DNA from: Euryarchaeota archaeon TMED192
Lineage (GTDB): Archaea > Thermoplasmatota > Poseidoniia > Poseidoniales > Thalassarchaeaceae
Length of the DNA: 38,000 nt
Reading direction: 5' to 3'
Assembly (NCBI GenBank): GCA_002170775.2
Contig: NHIP02000009.1
Location: 89,473 to 127,472, forward strand
Within the stretch, counting starts at the first letter, position 1, and each line of letters starts with the position of its first letter. The notes under the pieces are model-generated. The model searched no databases, was not told the DNA's origin, and saw nothing but the letters and a program-made list of their open reading frames with translations. Below are positions 1 through 7,938 of this stretch, piece after piece. The translations under genes and the position numbers were made by a program.

Positions 1-1861
1 CCTGCTTATTCAATCCAAAGCTGGTATTGCCCCCGGAGTATACTACATCGCCATTTTCGACCAATTGATAGTTAATAGCGCCTCGGAAATCTGTCCATTC
101 AATCCGATATTCGTCATCGTTGAACAGCTTGCCTTCTTCAGTTATGAATCTCGGTATTGAAGGAATATCATAGGCGGTTAGATCATAAATCACGCTATCA
201 GAGTGAGAGCCCGGCAATCTGTCGATTATCCTGACGTAATTTCTTACCGTTGAATTGTACCATAATTCCCATGAGACTATGCCGTCATCTGCATCAGTGA
301 TGGATATGTGTGTTGTATTGAAAGTTCCAGCACCGGTTACTATCTCAACATCATTATCGATGGTCACTACATTCATTGTATCGTCATATACATCCGGGTG
401 CCCCGGTACTGAAATGAAGTTAGTCCTGTTGAAGTGAAGGGATGTAGGCGGGTTTGTGGAAAATAATCCAGCTTCTATGCCGGATGCGGTGAAATTCCAC
501 CCAAGATACCCTTCTTGATAGTAAGAGGAAACTTCTGGCGCATCCGCCCAGTATGTCTTGATATCCAGTAGGTTGTTTGAGTCAACCCATCTGAATGCTT
601 TCTCCCCGACCCCATAGTCCCCATTAGAAATTCTGACAACATAAGTGTCACGCTCTCGGCCAAATGTATCTTCGATTGTCTCAGAACCTATGGCCGTAAA
701 GGTCATGTTTTGATGATCTTCTGGTGTTGACTGGACGTAGTAACTCCAACTCATTCCGGGAGACCATAGGCTGGGTGAGGATTGCTGAGGAAGTACGATT
801 ATCTGCAATTCTTTGGGATTAATGAAAGAACCATTTGAGTTAATAGACTCGATTTGAAATACTCGCGTTCCCAACTCCGATGGATCAAAAATGAAACTCA
901 TGGCGCCTCCTGTGTAGATCACCTCGTCATTTTCGTACAGTCTGAAGTAATCCGTATCTGCCCCGCCTTCCCAGTTTATCTCGACCGGGGAGCCTTGCGT
1001 GGTCGTAATTTGCGTTGTGAAATTAGCTGGCCCGGGAAAATTCGGCACTGAGGTCGAAGTCAAATTAAACCAACCTTGGCCAGAATCAATTTCAGTTACC
1101 ACGGGGCCTGCAATCTCAACACCTTCTTGATTGGCAGTAATCGTATATGTGGTGCCGATTTCTAAATTTTGAAGCAGAAAGAATCCATCTGAATTGGTGA
1201 TTGCATCTATGTCCCCTGCGGATACCATAGCCCCTTCTACAGGTGTTCCCAAGGAATTCTTGAGGTAACCGTACTTACTGTTGTGGCCATGTATGAAGTC
1301 GAAATCATTGGGCCACGGATCAGACGAAGATCCGGAACTCATCTTGAATCGGATATAATGGTCTGCCCCCTCTCCACTGCTAAAATGGGCGCGTATGGTG
1401 TAATATTGTCCGATCTCGTACGGTCCAAAAGTTCTCATTTCGTCTTGCACGTAGATACTCTCTGACTTCTCAACCAATTCAACTAAGGTCGTTGCCCCCC
1501 CATCTGTGTATTCTCCTTGTGTTCTAAAGGTGGCCCAATTCTTACCTTCGTGCCAGTCTAGAGACGTATCGGAATCGAAAAACATCTTCCTGTAGGCCAC
1601 AGTATGCCCATCGTTCATGAAGTAGGCCCTAACAGTATTCTCCCCGGGCGTGATTCCTTCAACTAAATACTCTCCACTGTTTGACCATGAAGACTGCATA
1701 GAGCCGACTTTTATCGACGTGGAGTTAGCAAGGGAACCTTCGAAGGTGAATACGCTCCCAGACAAGGAGAACTGAGACTCCTCTTCTTCCTCAGATTGGA
1801 CTGCTGGGGAGACCAGTAGAATTAGGAAGAGAGATGCAATAAGGGATGCTTTTATTTTCAT
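1..1861 (-). CDS. Secreted multi-domain surface protein, partial (C-terminus beyond left edge)
   Basis: The minus-strand frame from the ATG at 1861-1859 is open to base 1, giving about 620 residues with no stop seen. The N-terminus is a signal peptide: two lysines (MKIK), a hydrophobic stretch of about 15 residues, then SPAVQS followed by a Glu-rich segment. Roughly residues 190-235 (bases about 1150-1290) resemble a carboxypeptidase-regulatory/CnaB-like beta-sandwich (pattern GYLKNSLGTPVEGAMVSAGD, then ITNSDGFF). An Fn3-like segment follows (INWEGGADTDYFRLYENDEV), then a region starting near SLWSPGMSWSYYVQ that weakly recalls DUF3108-type folds, and a second Fn3-like segment at the edge. It is probably exported and cell-surface or extracellular. 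Whether a C-terminal anchor exists cannot be seen. No enzymatic motif was recognised. Confidence 0.85.
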   Translation of the reverse strand, partial: MKIKASLIASLFLILLVSPAVQSEEEEESQFSLSGSVFTFEGSLANSTSIKVGSMQSSWSNSGEYLVEGITPGENTVRAYFMNDGHTVAYRKMFFDSDTSLDWHEGKNWATFRTQGEYTDGGATTLVELVEKSESIYVQDEMRTFGPYEIGQYYTIRAHFSSGEGADHYIRFKMSSGSSSDPWPNDFDFIHGHNSKYGYLKNSLGTPVEGAMVSAGDIDAITNSDGFFLLQNLEIGTTYTITANQEGVEIAGPVVTEIDSGQGWFNLTSTSVPNFPGPANFTTQITTTQGSPVEINWEGGADTDYFRLYENDEVIYTGGAMSFIFDPSELGTRVFQIESINSNGSFINPKELQIIVLPQQSSPSLWSPGMSWSYYVQSTPEDHQNMTFTAIGSETIEDTFGRERDTYVVRISNGDYGVGEKAFRWVDSNNLLDIKTYWADAPEVSSYYQEGYLGWNFTASGIEAGLFSTNPPTSLHFNRTNFISVPGHPDVYDDTMNVVTIDNDVEIVTGAGTFNTTHISITDADDGIVSWELWYNSTVRNYVRIIDRLPGSHSDSVIYDLTAYDIPSIPRFITEEGKLFNDDEYRIEWTDFRGAINYQLVENGDVVYSGGNTSFGLNKQ

Positions 1862-1998
1862 TCAACACCCCCTCTCTGCCCGTTGCCCGGTAGAAGAACG
1901 ATTGGTTGGGGTAGTTAGAATGTTGTTAAAAACAATTTTAATTTAAGAATTAAACATTCTTCAATTTATTTTAAAAGATTCTTGCCCGGGGTAGTATT
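1862..1998. promoter_or_regulatory. Divergent AT-rich promoter region
   Basis: This spacer separates the leftward secreted protein and the rightward DUF3592-like gene. For the rightward gene an AT-rich box at 1966-1978 (ttattttaaaaga) is centred about 27 nt before the ATG at 1999, so its transcript is probably leaderless. For the leftward gene the AT-rich block at 1921-1950 lies 60-90 nt from the start, which suggests a short 5' UTR. Confidence 0.5.
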
Positions 1999-2814
1999 AT
2001 GGCAAATACTGGTCGAAGAGGAACTGGGGAGGATGGCCCTGAGACCAAGTCAAGTCTGCCACTGATAGCATTTACAGCGGCATTATTGGTCATAGGCTGC
2101 ACTCTATCCTATGTCTTCTTCTGGGGGGAACTGTCCTCGCAAATGGAGACGGATGACTGGATGGAGGTCCAAGGGGCAATAATCTCTAGTGGGATAGAGT
2201 CGGATTATTCGTGCGACGGAGAAGAAGGAGGGTGCTCAACCACATATCAGCCATTTGCAGAATACCGATACGATGTCGATGGAGAATCTTACGAGGGATC
2301 AAGAATCACGTATACGTGGGAGAATACCTACATCGGATTCCGCTCTCTTGCTGAGAGCGTGATAGATGATTTCCAGGAGGGTAATGAAATCACTGTGTAT
2401 GTGGATCCGGACGATCATAGCGAATCTGTGTTAATACAGGGGTTGGAACTCAAGAGCATGTCTTTCCCCCTCGCGGTCCTTGTCCCTTTAGTACTCGCAA
2501 TACAGCCGATTCAGTTTACCTACATGGTGAAATTTGCTAGACGCTTCAATACCGCCGACGAATCCGACACTCTAGGCGAAGGTAACTGGGTCGGGCCAGA
2601 TGGGACAGAGAGTGGCCTAGGTGTCGCTGAGGATTGGTACTTGAGATATGATGGGCCTGCACCAGTCGTAGAGGATGTTTACGATGAGAACTATGCTGTA
2701 GACAGAGGAAATGGCGCCGTTCCGATCGATTTCTATATCGAAAAATGGGGGATTCCCGAAGGCTTCGGCAAAACTAGCAATGAGAAAAATACCACACGCA
2801 GATCACGCAAATAG
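1999..2814 (+). CDS. DUF3592-like two-helix membrane protein
   Basis: A 271-residue protein. A charged N-terminus is followed by a membrane helix (about residues 20-43), an extracytoplasmic domain (45-150), a second helix (about 153-172) and a charged C-terminal tail of about 95 residues. The ectodomain shows the DUF3592 pattern: W-x-E-V-x-G-x-I-x-S near residues 54-63, a Tyr-rich strand ending YRYDVDGESYEG, and an ITVYVDPDDHSESVL strand near residue 130. Two cysteines in the ectodomain (YSCDGEEGGC) could form a disulfide. DUF3592 proteins have no established reaction. The gene is monocistronic by its surroundings, with its own TATA-like promoter. Confidence 0.7.
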   Translation: MANTGRRGTGEDGPETKSSLPLIAFTAALLVIGCTLSYVFFWGELSSQMETDDWMEVQGAIISSGIESDYSCDGEEGGCSTTYQPFAEYRYDVDGESYEGSRITYTWENTYIGFRSLAESVIDDFQEGNEITVYVDPDDHSESVLIQGLELKSMSFPLAVLVPLVLAIQPIQFTYMVKFARRFNTADESDTLGEGNWVGPDGTESGLGVAEDWYLRYDGPAPVVEDVYDENYAVDRGNGAVPIDFYIEKWGIPEGFGKTSNEKNTTRRSRK

Positions 2815-2861
2815 TCGATTCTGACGGTGAGGGTAATGAATAGCGAGGCGGAGCGTGTAGC

Positions 2862-3089
2862 ATGCCCCCTCCCGAGGAACCGTTGACGATTCGCAATGAC
2901 ATGCAGCTGCTCATGTTCATGAGGTTGTGGACCTCGCAGGGAAGCCTGGCACTCAGGGCTGCCTCCAGCTTAGTCGATCGAAGCGAGGGCCGCACAATCG
3001 AGATCCCAGAGAAGCAGGGCCGGGATATCAAGGCGGAGATCATCCAAATGCACAAGCACCTGGCCTCTCTTGTTGATCGAATCGTTTGA
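2862..3089 (+). CDS. Small acidic/helical hypothetical protein
   Basis: A possible 75-residue protein, predicted to be largely helical, with a basic/acidic C-terminal half (repeated Lys/Glu/Asp/Arg) and no Cys, signal peptide or membrane segment. The frame upstream is closed by a TAG shortly before the ATG, so this is the first ATG available. No convincing Shine-Dalgarno site or TATA box was found. An overlapping minus-strand frame (2774-3055) competes, but its composition is less protein-like. No family was recognised; it may be a lineage-restricted gene or not a gene at all. Confidence 0.45.
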   Translation: MPPPEEPLTIRNDMQLLMFMRLWTSQGSLALRAASSLVDRSEGRTIEIPEKQGRDIKAEIIQMHKHLASLVDRIV

Positions 3090-3292
3090 ACATGGGCGAT
3101 ATCGAAGTTCTAAATCCGACTCACAAGAGACAATCCCGAAGTCACAATTTTGGGATATTGAAAAATTGAAAAAAGAAAAATTTAATTATTTTAATCATTA
3201 AAACAATAAATATCAATAAAATTATACAATATAATACTTTTTTTAAAAAAAAGTGGTAAAATAAACTATAATAAGCCAAATTCATTTCGACT
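3090..3292 (+). promoter_or_regulatory. AT-rich intergenic region and glutamine synthetase promoter
   Basis: About 200 bases, strongly AT-rich between 3160 and 3275. A TATA-like element at 3262-3273 (taaactataata) is centred about 26 nt before the ATG at 3293, the distance expected for a leaderless archaeal transcript. The long A/T run upstream could hold additional regulator sites, but no symmetric operator was picked out by eye. Confidence 0.5.
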
Positions 3293-4309
3293 ATGCTCAT
3301 GGCAAGTAAGTCTAAACTGGAATACATTTGGCTAGATGGATATGAACCGACACAGAATATGAGAAGTAAGACATTGGTCAAAGAAAATTTTTCTGGCAAG
3401 GTGGAGGACTGCCCCATGTGGTCTTTTGACGGCTCTTCCACGAAACAAGCCGAGGGAGGGGACTCGGATTGCTTGCTAAAGCCCGTAGCCATTTTTCCAG
3501 ACCCTCAGAGAATAAACGGTTTTCTCGTCATGTGTGAAGTTATGAATGCAGACGGAACCCCCCATCAGAGTAATGGTAGGGCGACGATCGAAGAAGATGA
3601 TGACGATTTTTGGTTCGGATACGAACAAGAGTACTTCATCATGGATGTTGAAACACAACTTCCACTGGGATTCCCTGTCGGGGGATACCCTGGCCCCCAG
3701 GGGCTTTACTATTGTTCGGTGGGAGGCAAAAACACGCACGGCAGAGAGCTTGTCGAAGAGCATGCTGATGTATGCCTGGAAGCAGGAATCAACTTCGAAG
3801 GAATCAATCAAGAAGTTGCATGCGGCCAATGGGAATTCCAGATTTTCGCCAAGGGCGCTAAAAGGGCAGGAGACGAATTGTGGGTCGCACGATATCTCCT
3901 TGATAGGCTGACGGAGAAATATGGCCATTACATCGAATACCACCCCAAGCCCATAAAAGGCGATTGGAATGGTTCTGGAATGCATGTCAATTTCAGTGAT
4001 GGCAGAATGAGGGATGAAGGCGGGGAAGCGCTGTTCACCAAAATTTGTGAAGAGTTTGGAAGAAATATCGAAGCGCACATGTCAGTCTACGGAGCCCATA
4101 ATGAACAGAGGTTGACAGGCCTACACGAGACTCAGTCGATAGATCAGTTTTCTTACGGGGTTTCTGACCGTGGCGCATCCATCAGAATCCCAATTGGCAC
4201 AATAGAGGACGGTTGGAAAGGGCGTTTAGAGGATCGAAGGCCCGCTTCCAATGGCGACCCCTACAAGATTGGTGCAGTAGTGATTAGCACAACCAAGTCG
4301 TCTTATTGA
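3293..4309 (+). CDS. glnA: Glutamine synthetase, type II (eukaryotic-type)
   Basis: Makes glutamine from glutamate, ammonia and ATP in the cytosol. The 338-residue length and motifs fit GSII, not the ~440-470-residue GSI usual in archaea. Seen in order: WSFDGSST (43-50), a Glu pair in GYEQEYF (109-115), YPGPQGLYYCSVG (132-144), GINQEVACGQWEFQ (170-183) with metal-binding Glu, NGSGMHVNFS (226-235) with the His, HNEQRLTGLHET with the substrate-binding Arg, YGVSDRGASIRIP (288-300) and LEDRRPASNGDPY (312-324). The ATG at 3299 (MASKSK) is an alternative start. The gene stands alone and is convergent with the oxidase gene at 4369. GSII is typical of eukaryotes and some bacteria, so ancient transfer is plausible. 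Confidence 0.93.
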   Translation: MLMASKSKLEYIWLDGYEPTQNMRSKTLVKENFSGKVEDCPMWSFDGSSTKQAEGGDSDCLLKPVAIFPDPQRINGFLVMCEVMNADGTPHQSNGRATIEEDDDDFWFGYEQEYFIMDVETQLPLGFPVGGYPGPQGLYYCSVGGKNTHGRELVEEHADVCLEAGINFEGINQEVACGQWEFQIFAKGAKRAGDELWVARYLLDRLTEKYGHYIEYHPKPIKGDWNGSGMHVNFSDGRMRDEGGEALFTKICEEFGRNIEAHMSVYGAHNEQRLTGLHETQSIDQFSYGVSDRGASIRIPIGTIEDGWKGRLEDRRPASNGDPYKIGAVVISTTKSSY

Positions 4310-4368
4310 CGGTGCAGATGAGGTAGATTCTTCTTTTGTGTGGATCCTACTCCTCAATCGATTCGGAC

Positions 4369-5298
4369 CTAACGGCCCATCAACCGTGCGACTTCGCCAG
4401 CGCACCCCCATGAGAGGGTGACTCCAGCACCTCCATGGCCGTAATTGTGAACGATCACCTTGTCCCCAACATGCTCCTTTTCCAGTCGAACTTCTGTCCT
4501 CGAGGGTCTGAGCCCAACCGCTCTGCCGACGATATTGCTTCTATCTAGTTCGGGCCATAGCGACTCACATTTTTTTAGGATATATTCCTCGTCATCTTCG
4601 CGAATCTCCATTGTCCAATCGCCTTTCTGAGCAGTTCCCCCCAGTACGGTGACGTCTCTCCTTGGAATCGTGTAGATCAATGATTCAGGTCGCTGGTCGT
4701 ATCTCCCAAAACCGGGATCTTGCCTGATATACACCACCTGCCCCCTGACTGGAACCACTTCCTCGTCTTGGCAAATCTCTCTTGCACCCAAGCCACTACA
4801 ATTGACGATTAATTCGGATTCCAATTCATTGAAACTCGATAACTTACGGGTTTCAATGGTCCCCCCGAGCGATTTGAACCTTGATTTCAGCCAAGGCATG
4901 TAGTGCGCCATCTCAATTACTGGGGCCTCGATTTCCCATCCGAATGAATATCCGTCCACTACCTCATGCTCTTCTAGAATCCTGAAATGATCGATGGATT
5001 CACTCCAACCAGGAGATCTGCAGGGCTGCTTCAGATACTCACGCCCCATCCTCATGGTGATGAATTCAAGCCCCTCTTGTTCCATTAGTCGGATAAATTC
5101 CCTAAAGCTCTCGGAAGACCACCTGTTCGTCTTGATCAGTGGCTCAACTAGGAACGGGTACCACCATGCTGCAGCTGTATCGGATACAGTTTCCGGACTC
5201 ATTTTTTCAGCTACAAGGCGGACTTCAAGACCCCTCTCAAGAAGTCTTATTCCAGTGCTGAGGCCCGACACGCCTCCGCCCAATATTGTACAAAACAT
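4369..5298 (-). CDS. D-amino-acid oxidase/dehydrogenase-like FAD flavoprotein
   Basis: Probably oxidises D-amino acids (or a related amine) to the 2-oxo acid with FAD. From the Met at 5298 the 309-residue protein begins MFCTILGGGVSGLSTGIRL, the N-terminal Rossmann dinucleotide-binding fingerprint, which decides the start; the frame extends 18 residues further upstream without support. The C-terminal DAAO signatures are clear: GLRPSRTEVRLE (substrate Arg region), then VIVHNYGHGGAGVTLSWGCA, the second FAD contact. A central WWYPFLVEP segment matches the family's active-site region. It is close to full length for DAAO (~330-350). Substrate (D-Ala, D-Asp, D-Glu) cannot be decided. It is divergent from the small zinc-ribbon gene. 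Confidence 0.85.
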   Translation of the reverse strand: MFCTILGGGVSGLSTGIRLLERGLEVRLVAEKMSPETVSDTAAAWWYPFLVEPLIKTNRWSSESFREFIRLMEQEGLEFITMRMGREYLKQPCRSPGWSESIDHFRILEEHEVVDGYSFGWEIEAPVIEMAHYMPWLKSRFKSLGGTIETRKLSSFNELESELIVNCSGLGAREICQDEEVVPVRGQVVYIRQDPGFGRYDQRPESLIYTIPRRDVTVLGGTAQKGDWTMEIREDDEEYILKKCESLWPELDRSNIVGRAVGLRPSRTEVRLEKEHVGDKVIVHNYGHGGAGVTLSWGCAGEVARLMGR

Positions 5299-5374
5299 AC
5301 TCTTCCCATAGCACCCTGCTGCTGAGTAGGCAAGGCTCTTTCTATTGCCCAACCCTCGGCGGGACGAGTGTCAC

Positions 5375-5560
5375 ATGCCCAAGGTCAAGAAGCCGAAGAA
5401 GGGGTGGTTCATCCCCAGGAGGAGAAAAATTAGGAGAGGCCCTGCAGTCAAGCCCTCTGAGCGAGGGCTGCCCCCTTGCCCTTCGTGCGGTGAATGGTCC
5501 ATGCAGAAGGATGAAGCTAGGAATGAGATTTATTGTGGAGCCTGTGGAACTACCTCGTGA
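5375..5560 (+). CDS. Small basic zinc-ribbon protein
   Basis: A 61-residue protein starting MPKVKKPKKGWF. The N-terminal half is very basic (KPKKGWFIPRRRKIRRG). The C-terminal half holds two Cys pairs, CPSC and CGAC, separated by about 20 residues, forming a single zinc ribbon. The arrangement suggests nucleic-acid or ribosome binding, but it does not match a ribosomal protein I can name. A Met at 5345 is an alternative start that adds ten residues (MPNPRRDECH). The gene lies between the divergent oxidase gene and the PrsW-like gene. Confidence 0.6.
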   Translation: MPKVKKPKKGWFIPRRRKIRRGPAVKPSERGLPPCPSCGEWSMQKDEARNEIYCGACGTTS

Positions 5561-5674
5561 ATCCGTCAATACCAAGTCAAAAGCCCTCTCTGCAAAGGTC
5601 GTCGCTGTGATGATGAACCAAGCCGGGCCGAAAGGGTACTGAGTGATGGGCGCTCTGAGCGACCGGGTGATAAT

Positions 5675-7141
5675 ATGAGGTGGACAGGTCCGGATGGAAG
5701 GGTGCATAGGCCAGCACCTTCAGCACAACTAACTCCTCCTAAGCACAGTCTACTAATCCCTTCCCAAAGAGCACCATGGAGGACATATGGACGTATGATG
5801 GCGACAGTTTTGCCAGCCTTTTTGTTGCTGTATGCAGCATTGATGCTGACGATAGGCGTGCTAGAATGGAAACCTCTCCTAATCATAGGTGGCGGTTTGT
5901 TTGCTATCCCCCTCGTACTTTTCGTCCTAAGACTCACAAGGCCTTCAGTGATACAGATTTGGAATGCCATACCGGACTCCAATGGCTCGACACTCCACAA
6001 TCGCACTGATTCGGCTTCAATCACAACGATGAATCCTACAAGGATGGAACGACACGTCCTACTTGACGGCACTCCGCTGGAGTTTCCTTCCTCTTGGAGC
6101 CCTTGGGCTCTATTTCTTGGATGTGTATTCGTAAGCATATTACTTTCAATAGCAACGACCTCAATGGGGATATCAGATGGTGCAATAGTCATTTTCATCT
6201 TGCTCGCTGTACCTCTTTGGTTACTCGGTTTTTCGATTCCCGTTCTCGCATGGTGGTCCGTTGCAAGTCGAAGATTGCGCCTACCGATAAGACGGGTGCA
6301 GGCCGAGGGTTGGTTGATCGCAGGAATGCTCAGCGCCTTTCCAGCATTTTTGGCGAATTCTCTGCTAACCCCTGGGATGATTCCTTCATCGTGGAATTCC
6401 ATCCAGACGGACTTGGCACTAATAGCAGTCGGGGCCCCCATAATCGAAGAAACCTGTAAGACACTAGCGATCCTCTTATTCATACCGACGCTACGTGGCC
6501 CAAGATCTGGTTTTATGGTGGGGTTCAGCATAGGGCTGGGATTCGCTCTGATTGAAAATGTTCAGTATGTCGCCGGCTCTCTTTTCGGCGGTCCTGCTAA
6601 TTTAGCAGCCACAACTCTGATCAGAGGCGTAGGCTCGATACCTGCACATGCTCTTTGGACCGCATTAGTCGGTTCTGCAATCGGAGGTTTTGTCAGCTCA
6701 AGGGGACTCAATATGAAACTCTCGTTAGCTATTGCGAGGACCCAAATCGGAGTAATAGATGCAGTAGAGAAAATGGGCGTTGATGTGGATGGCGACGGCC
6801 TAAGGGATGGGTTCACAGAGACATCAGAATTCTTGGAATCGGCTTTTTCCGACGGTATCTGGTCTGCACGCGGTTCAAAACATCTTACCGACGAGTTACA
6901 GGCCATGCCCGATGAATCAGGCAACACCTCAATTTCACGCCCTATTTCACTTGCTTTCTGCCTTGCAGTATTCGGCCATGCCTTGTGGAATGGGCTGTCT
7001 GTGGGATCGTATGCTGTGGCGGAAGAAGCCGGGTTTGGCGAGGGCGTATCGCTTCTGATGACTGTAACAGTTGTCCTCTGTATGGTCATATCCGTCATAT
7101 TACTAACTTTAAGAGAGTCGAGAAACCACTCTCCGGCCTAG
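5675..7141 (+). CDS. PrsW-family intramembrane metalloprotease-like protein
   Basis: A 488-residue polytopic membrane protein with about nine hydrophobic segments. The PrsW signatures are all present: EETCK (E258, E259, K262), IENVQY (E294-Y298), a His in IPAHALW (H325) and a final GHALWN (H435). In PrsW and the wider CPBP/Abi-like clan the Glu pair and His residues form the active site in the membrane. Between the third and fourth motifs sits a soluble insert (about 345-420) containing DVDGDGLRDG (370-379), a Ca2+-loop-like Asp-rich motif. The N-terminal ~40 residues are Pro- and Arg-rich and presumably cytosolic. The target of cleavage, if any, is unknown. Confidence 0.8.
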   Translation: MRWTGPDGRVHRPAPSAQLTPPKHSLLIPSQRAPWRTYGRMMATVLPAFLLLYAALMLTIGVLEWKPLLIIGGGLFAIPLVLFVLRLTRPSVIQIWNAIPDSNGSTLHNRTDSASITTMNPTRMERHVLLDGTPLEFPSSWSPWALFLGCVFVSILLSIATTSMGISDGAIVIFILLAVPLWLLGFSIPVLAWWSVASRRLRLPIRRVQAEGWLIAGMLSAFPAFLANSLLTPGMIPSSWNSIQTDLALIAVGAPIIEETCKTLAILLFIPTLRGPRSGFMVGFSIGLGFALIENVQYVAGSLFGGPANLAATTLIRGVGSIPAHALWTALVGSAIGGFVSSRGLNMKLSLAIARTQIGVIDAVEKMGVDVDGDGLRDGFTETSEFLESAFSDGIWSARGSKHLTDELQAMPDESGNTSISRPISLAFCLAVFGHALWNGLSVGSYAVAEEAGFGEGVSLLMTVTVVLCMVISVILLTLRESRNHSPA

Positions 7142-7206
7142 GAAGTGCCCATTAAGCCCTTTTCCTGTCGAATCCTTCTTCATCAATCAGTTCACGCACC
7201 CGACCG

Positions 7207-7938
7207 ATGGAGATTACAGATCAGACTATCCTCCTCGCATTAATCTTCGGGCTACTCGGGGTCTCCATTGCGACGAGGGCACTAGATGCCGGAGGCCTCG
7301 CAGCAGCTACCATCATAGGTTGCATAATAGGTTTCATGGGGCACTGGACATGGCTAGCACTCCTGATTTTCTTCCTACTATCTGCATCAATCGCGACCCG
7401 TTGGAAGTATGCTGAGAAGAATTCCATGGGCTTCGCCGAAGCGAACGAAGGATCGAGAGGATGGAGGAATGTACTAGCCAATGGCGGCGCTCCTGCGTTC
7501 GCCGTACTCATCCATGAAATCAGCGGTGCACCAGGTTGGGGGGCATTGGCAATCTCTTCGAGCGTAGCAGTGGCATTGTCTGACACGTTGGCATCAGAAA
7601 TAGGAGTCTTGGACAGCCGTACAAGAAGCATAATCACGCTCAAATCTGTTCCTACGGGATCTAACGGAGGAATGTCGCCTCTTGGCATGTTTGGGTCCGT
7701 TATGGGTGCAAGCATGGTTGCACTGGCCGCTATCGGGCTAATGGCGGAACATCTGCCATTAGACCTATTCGAAACGGCTGCGATAATCGCAACAATAGGC
7801 TGGATCGGATGCCAGATAGACTCTGTCTTGGGGGAACTCATGGAGAATCGTGGGTTACTAGGTAAACATTCAGTCAATTTTCTCGCTACGTCTTTCGGCG
7901 CCTGCGCAGGGTGGGCAGCCTACGTCTCGATATTCTGA
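7207..7938 (+). CDS. DUF92 family membrane protein (phytyl-phosphate kinase-like)
   Basis: A 243-residue, roughly six-helix membrane protein of the DUF92/VTE6-like family. Family features seen: an N-terminal hydrophobic hairpin, RGWRNVLANGGAPA (about 93-106), SDTLASEIG (about 135-143), VPTGSNGGMSPLGM (about 157-170), and GCQIDSVLGELME near residue 200. Plant VTE6 phosphorylates phytyl phosphate using CTP; archaeal members are thought to act on isoprenoid phosphates, but the substrate here is unknown. Its stop codon overlaps the preferred start of the next gene (TGATG), so the two are probably translated together. Confidence 0.8.
   Translation: MEITDQTILLALIFGLLGVSIATRALDAGGLAAATIIGCIIGFMGHWTWLALLIFFLLSASIATRWKYAEKNSMGFAEANEGSRGWRNVLANGGAPAFAVLIHEISGAPGWGALAISSSVAVALSDTLASEIGVLDSRTRSIITLKSVPTGSNGGMSPLGMFGSVMGASMVALAAIGLMAEHLPLDLFETAAIIATIGWIGCQIDSVLGELMENRGLLGKHSVNFLATSFGACAGWAAYVSIF

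Noticed and set aside
2774-3055. Minus-strand open frame overlapping the small ORF at 2862
   Set aside because: Composition is rich in Ser/Arg/Cys with no plausible start signal; it is likely a shadow of the opposite frame.
3476-4078. 200-codon minus-strand frame inside glutamine synthetase
   Set aside because: It lies entirely antisense to a gene with every GSII motif, and its translation resembles no protein.
5566-6531. 321-codon minus-strand frame opposite the PrsW-like gene
   Set aside because: The plus-strand protein carries full family motifs and hydrophobic segments; the antisense reading is Ser/Arg-rich noise.
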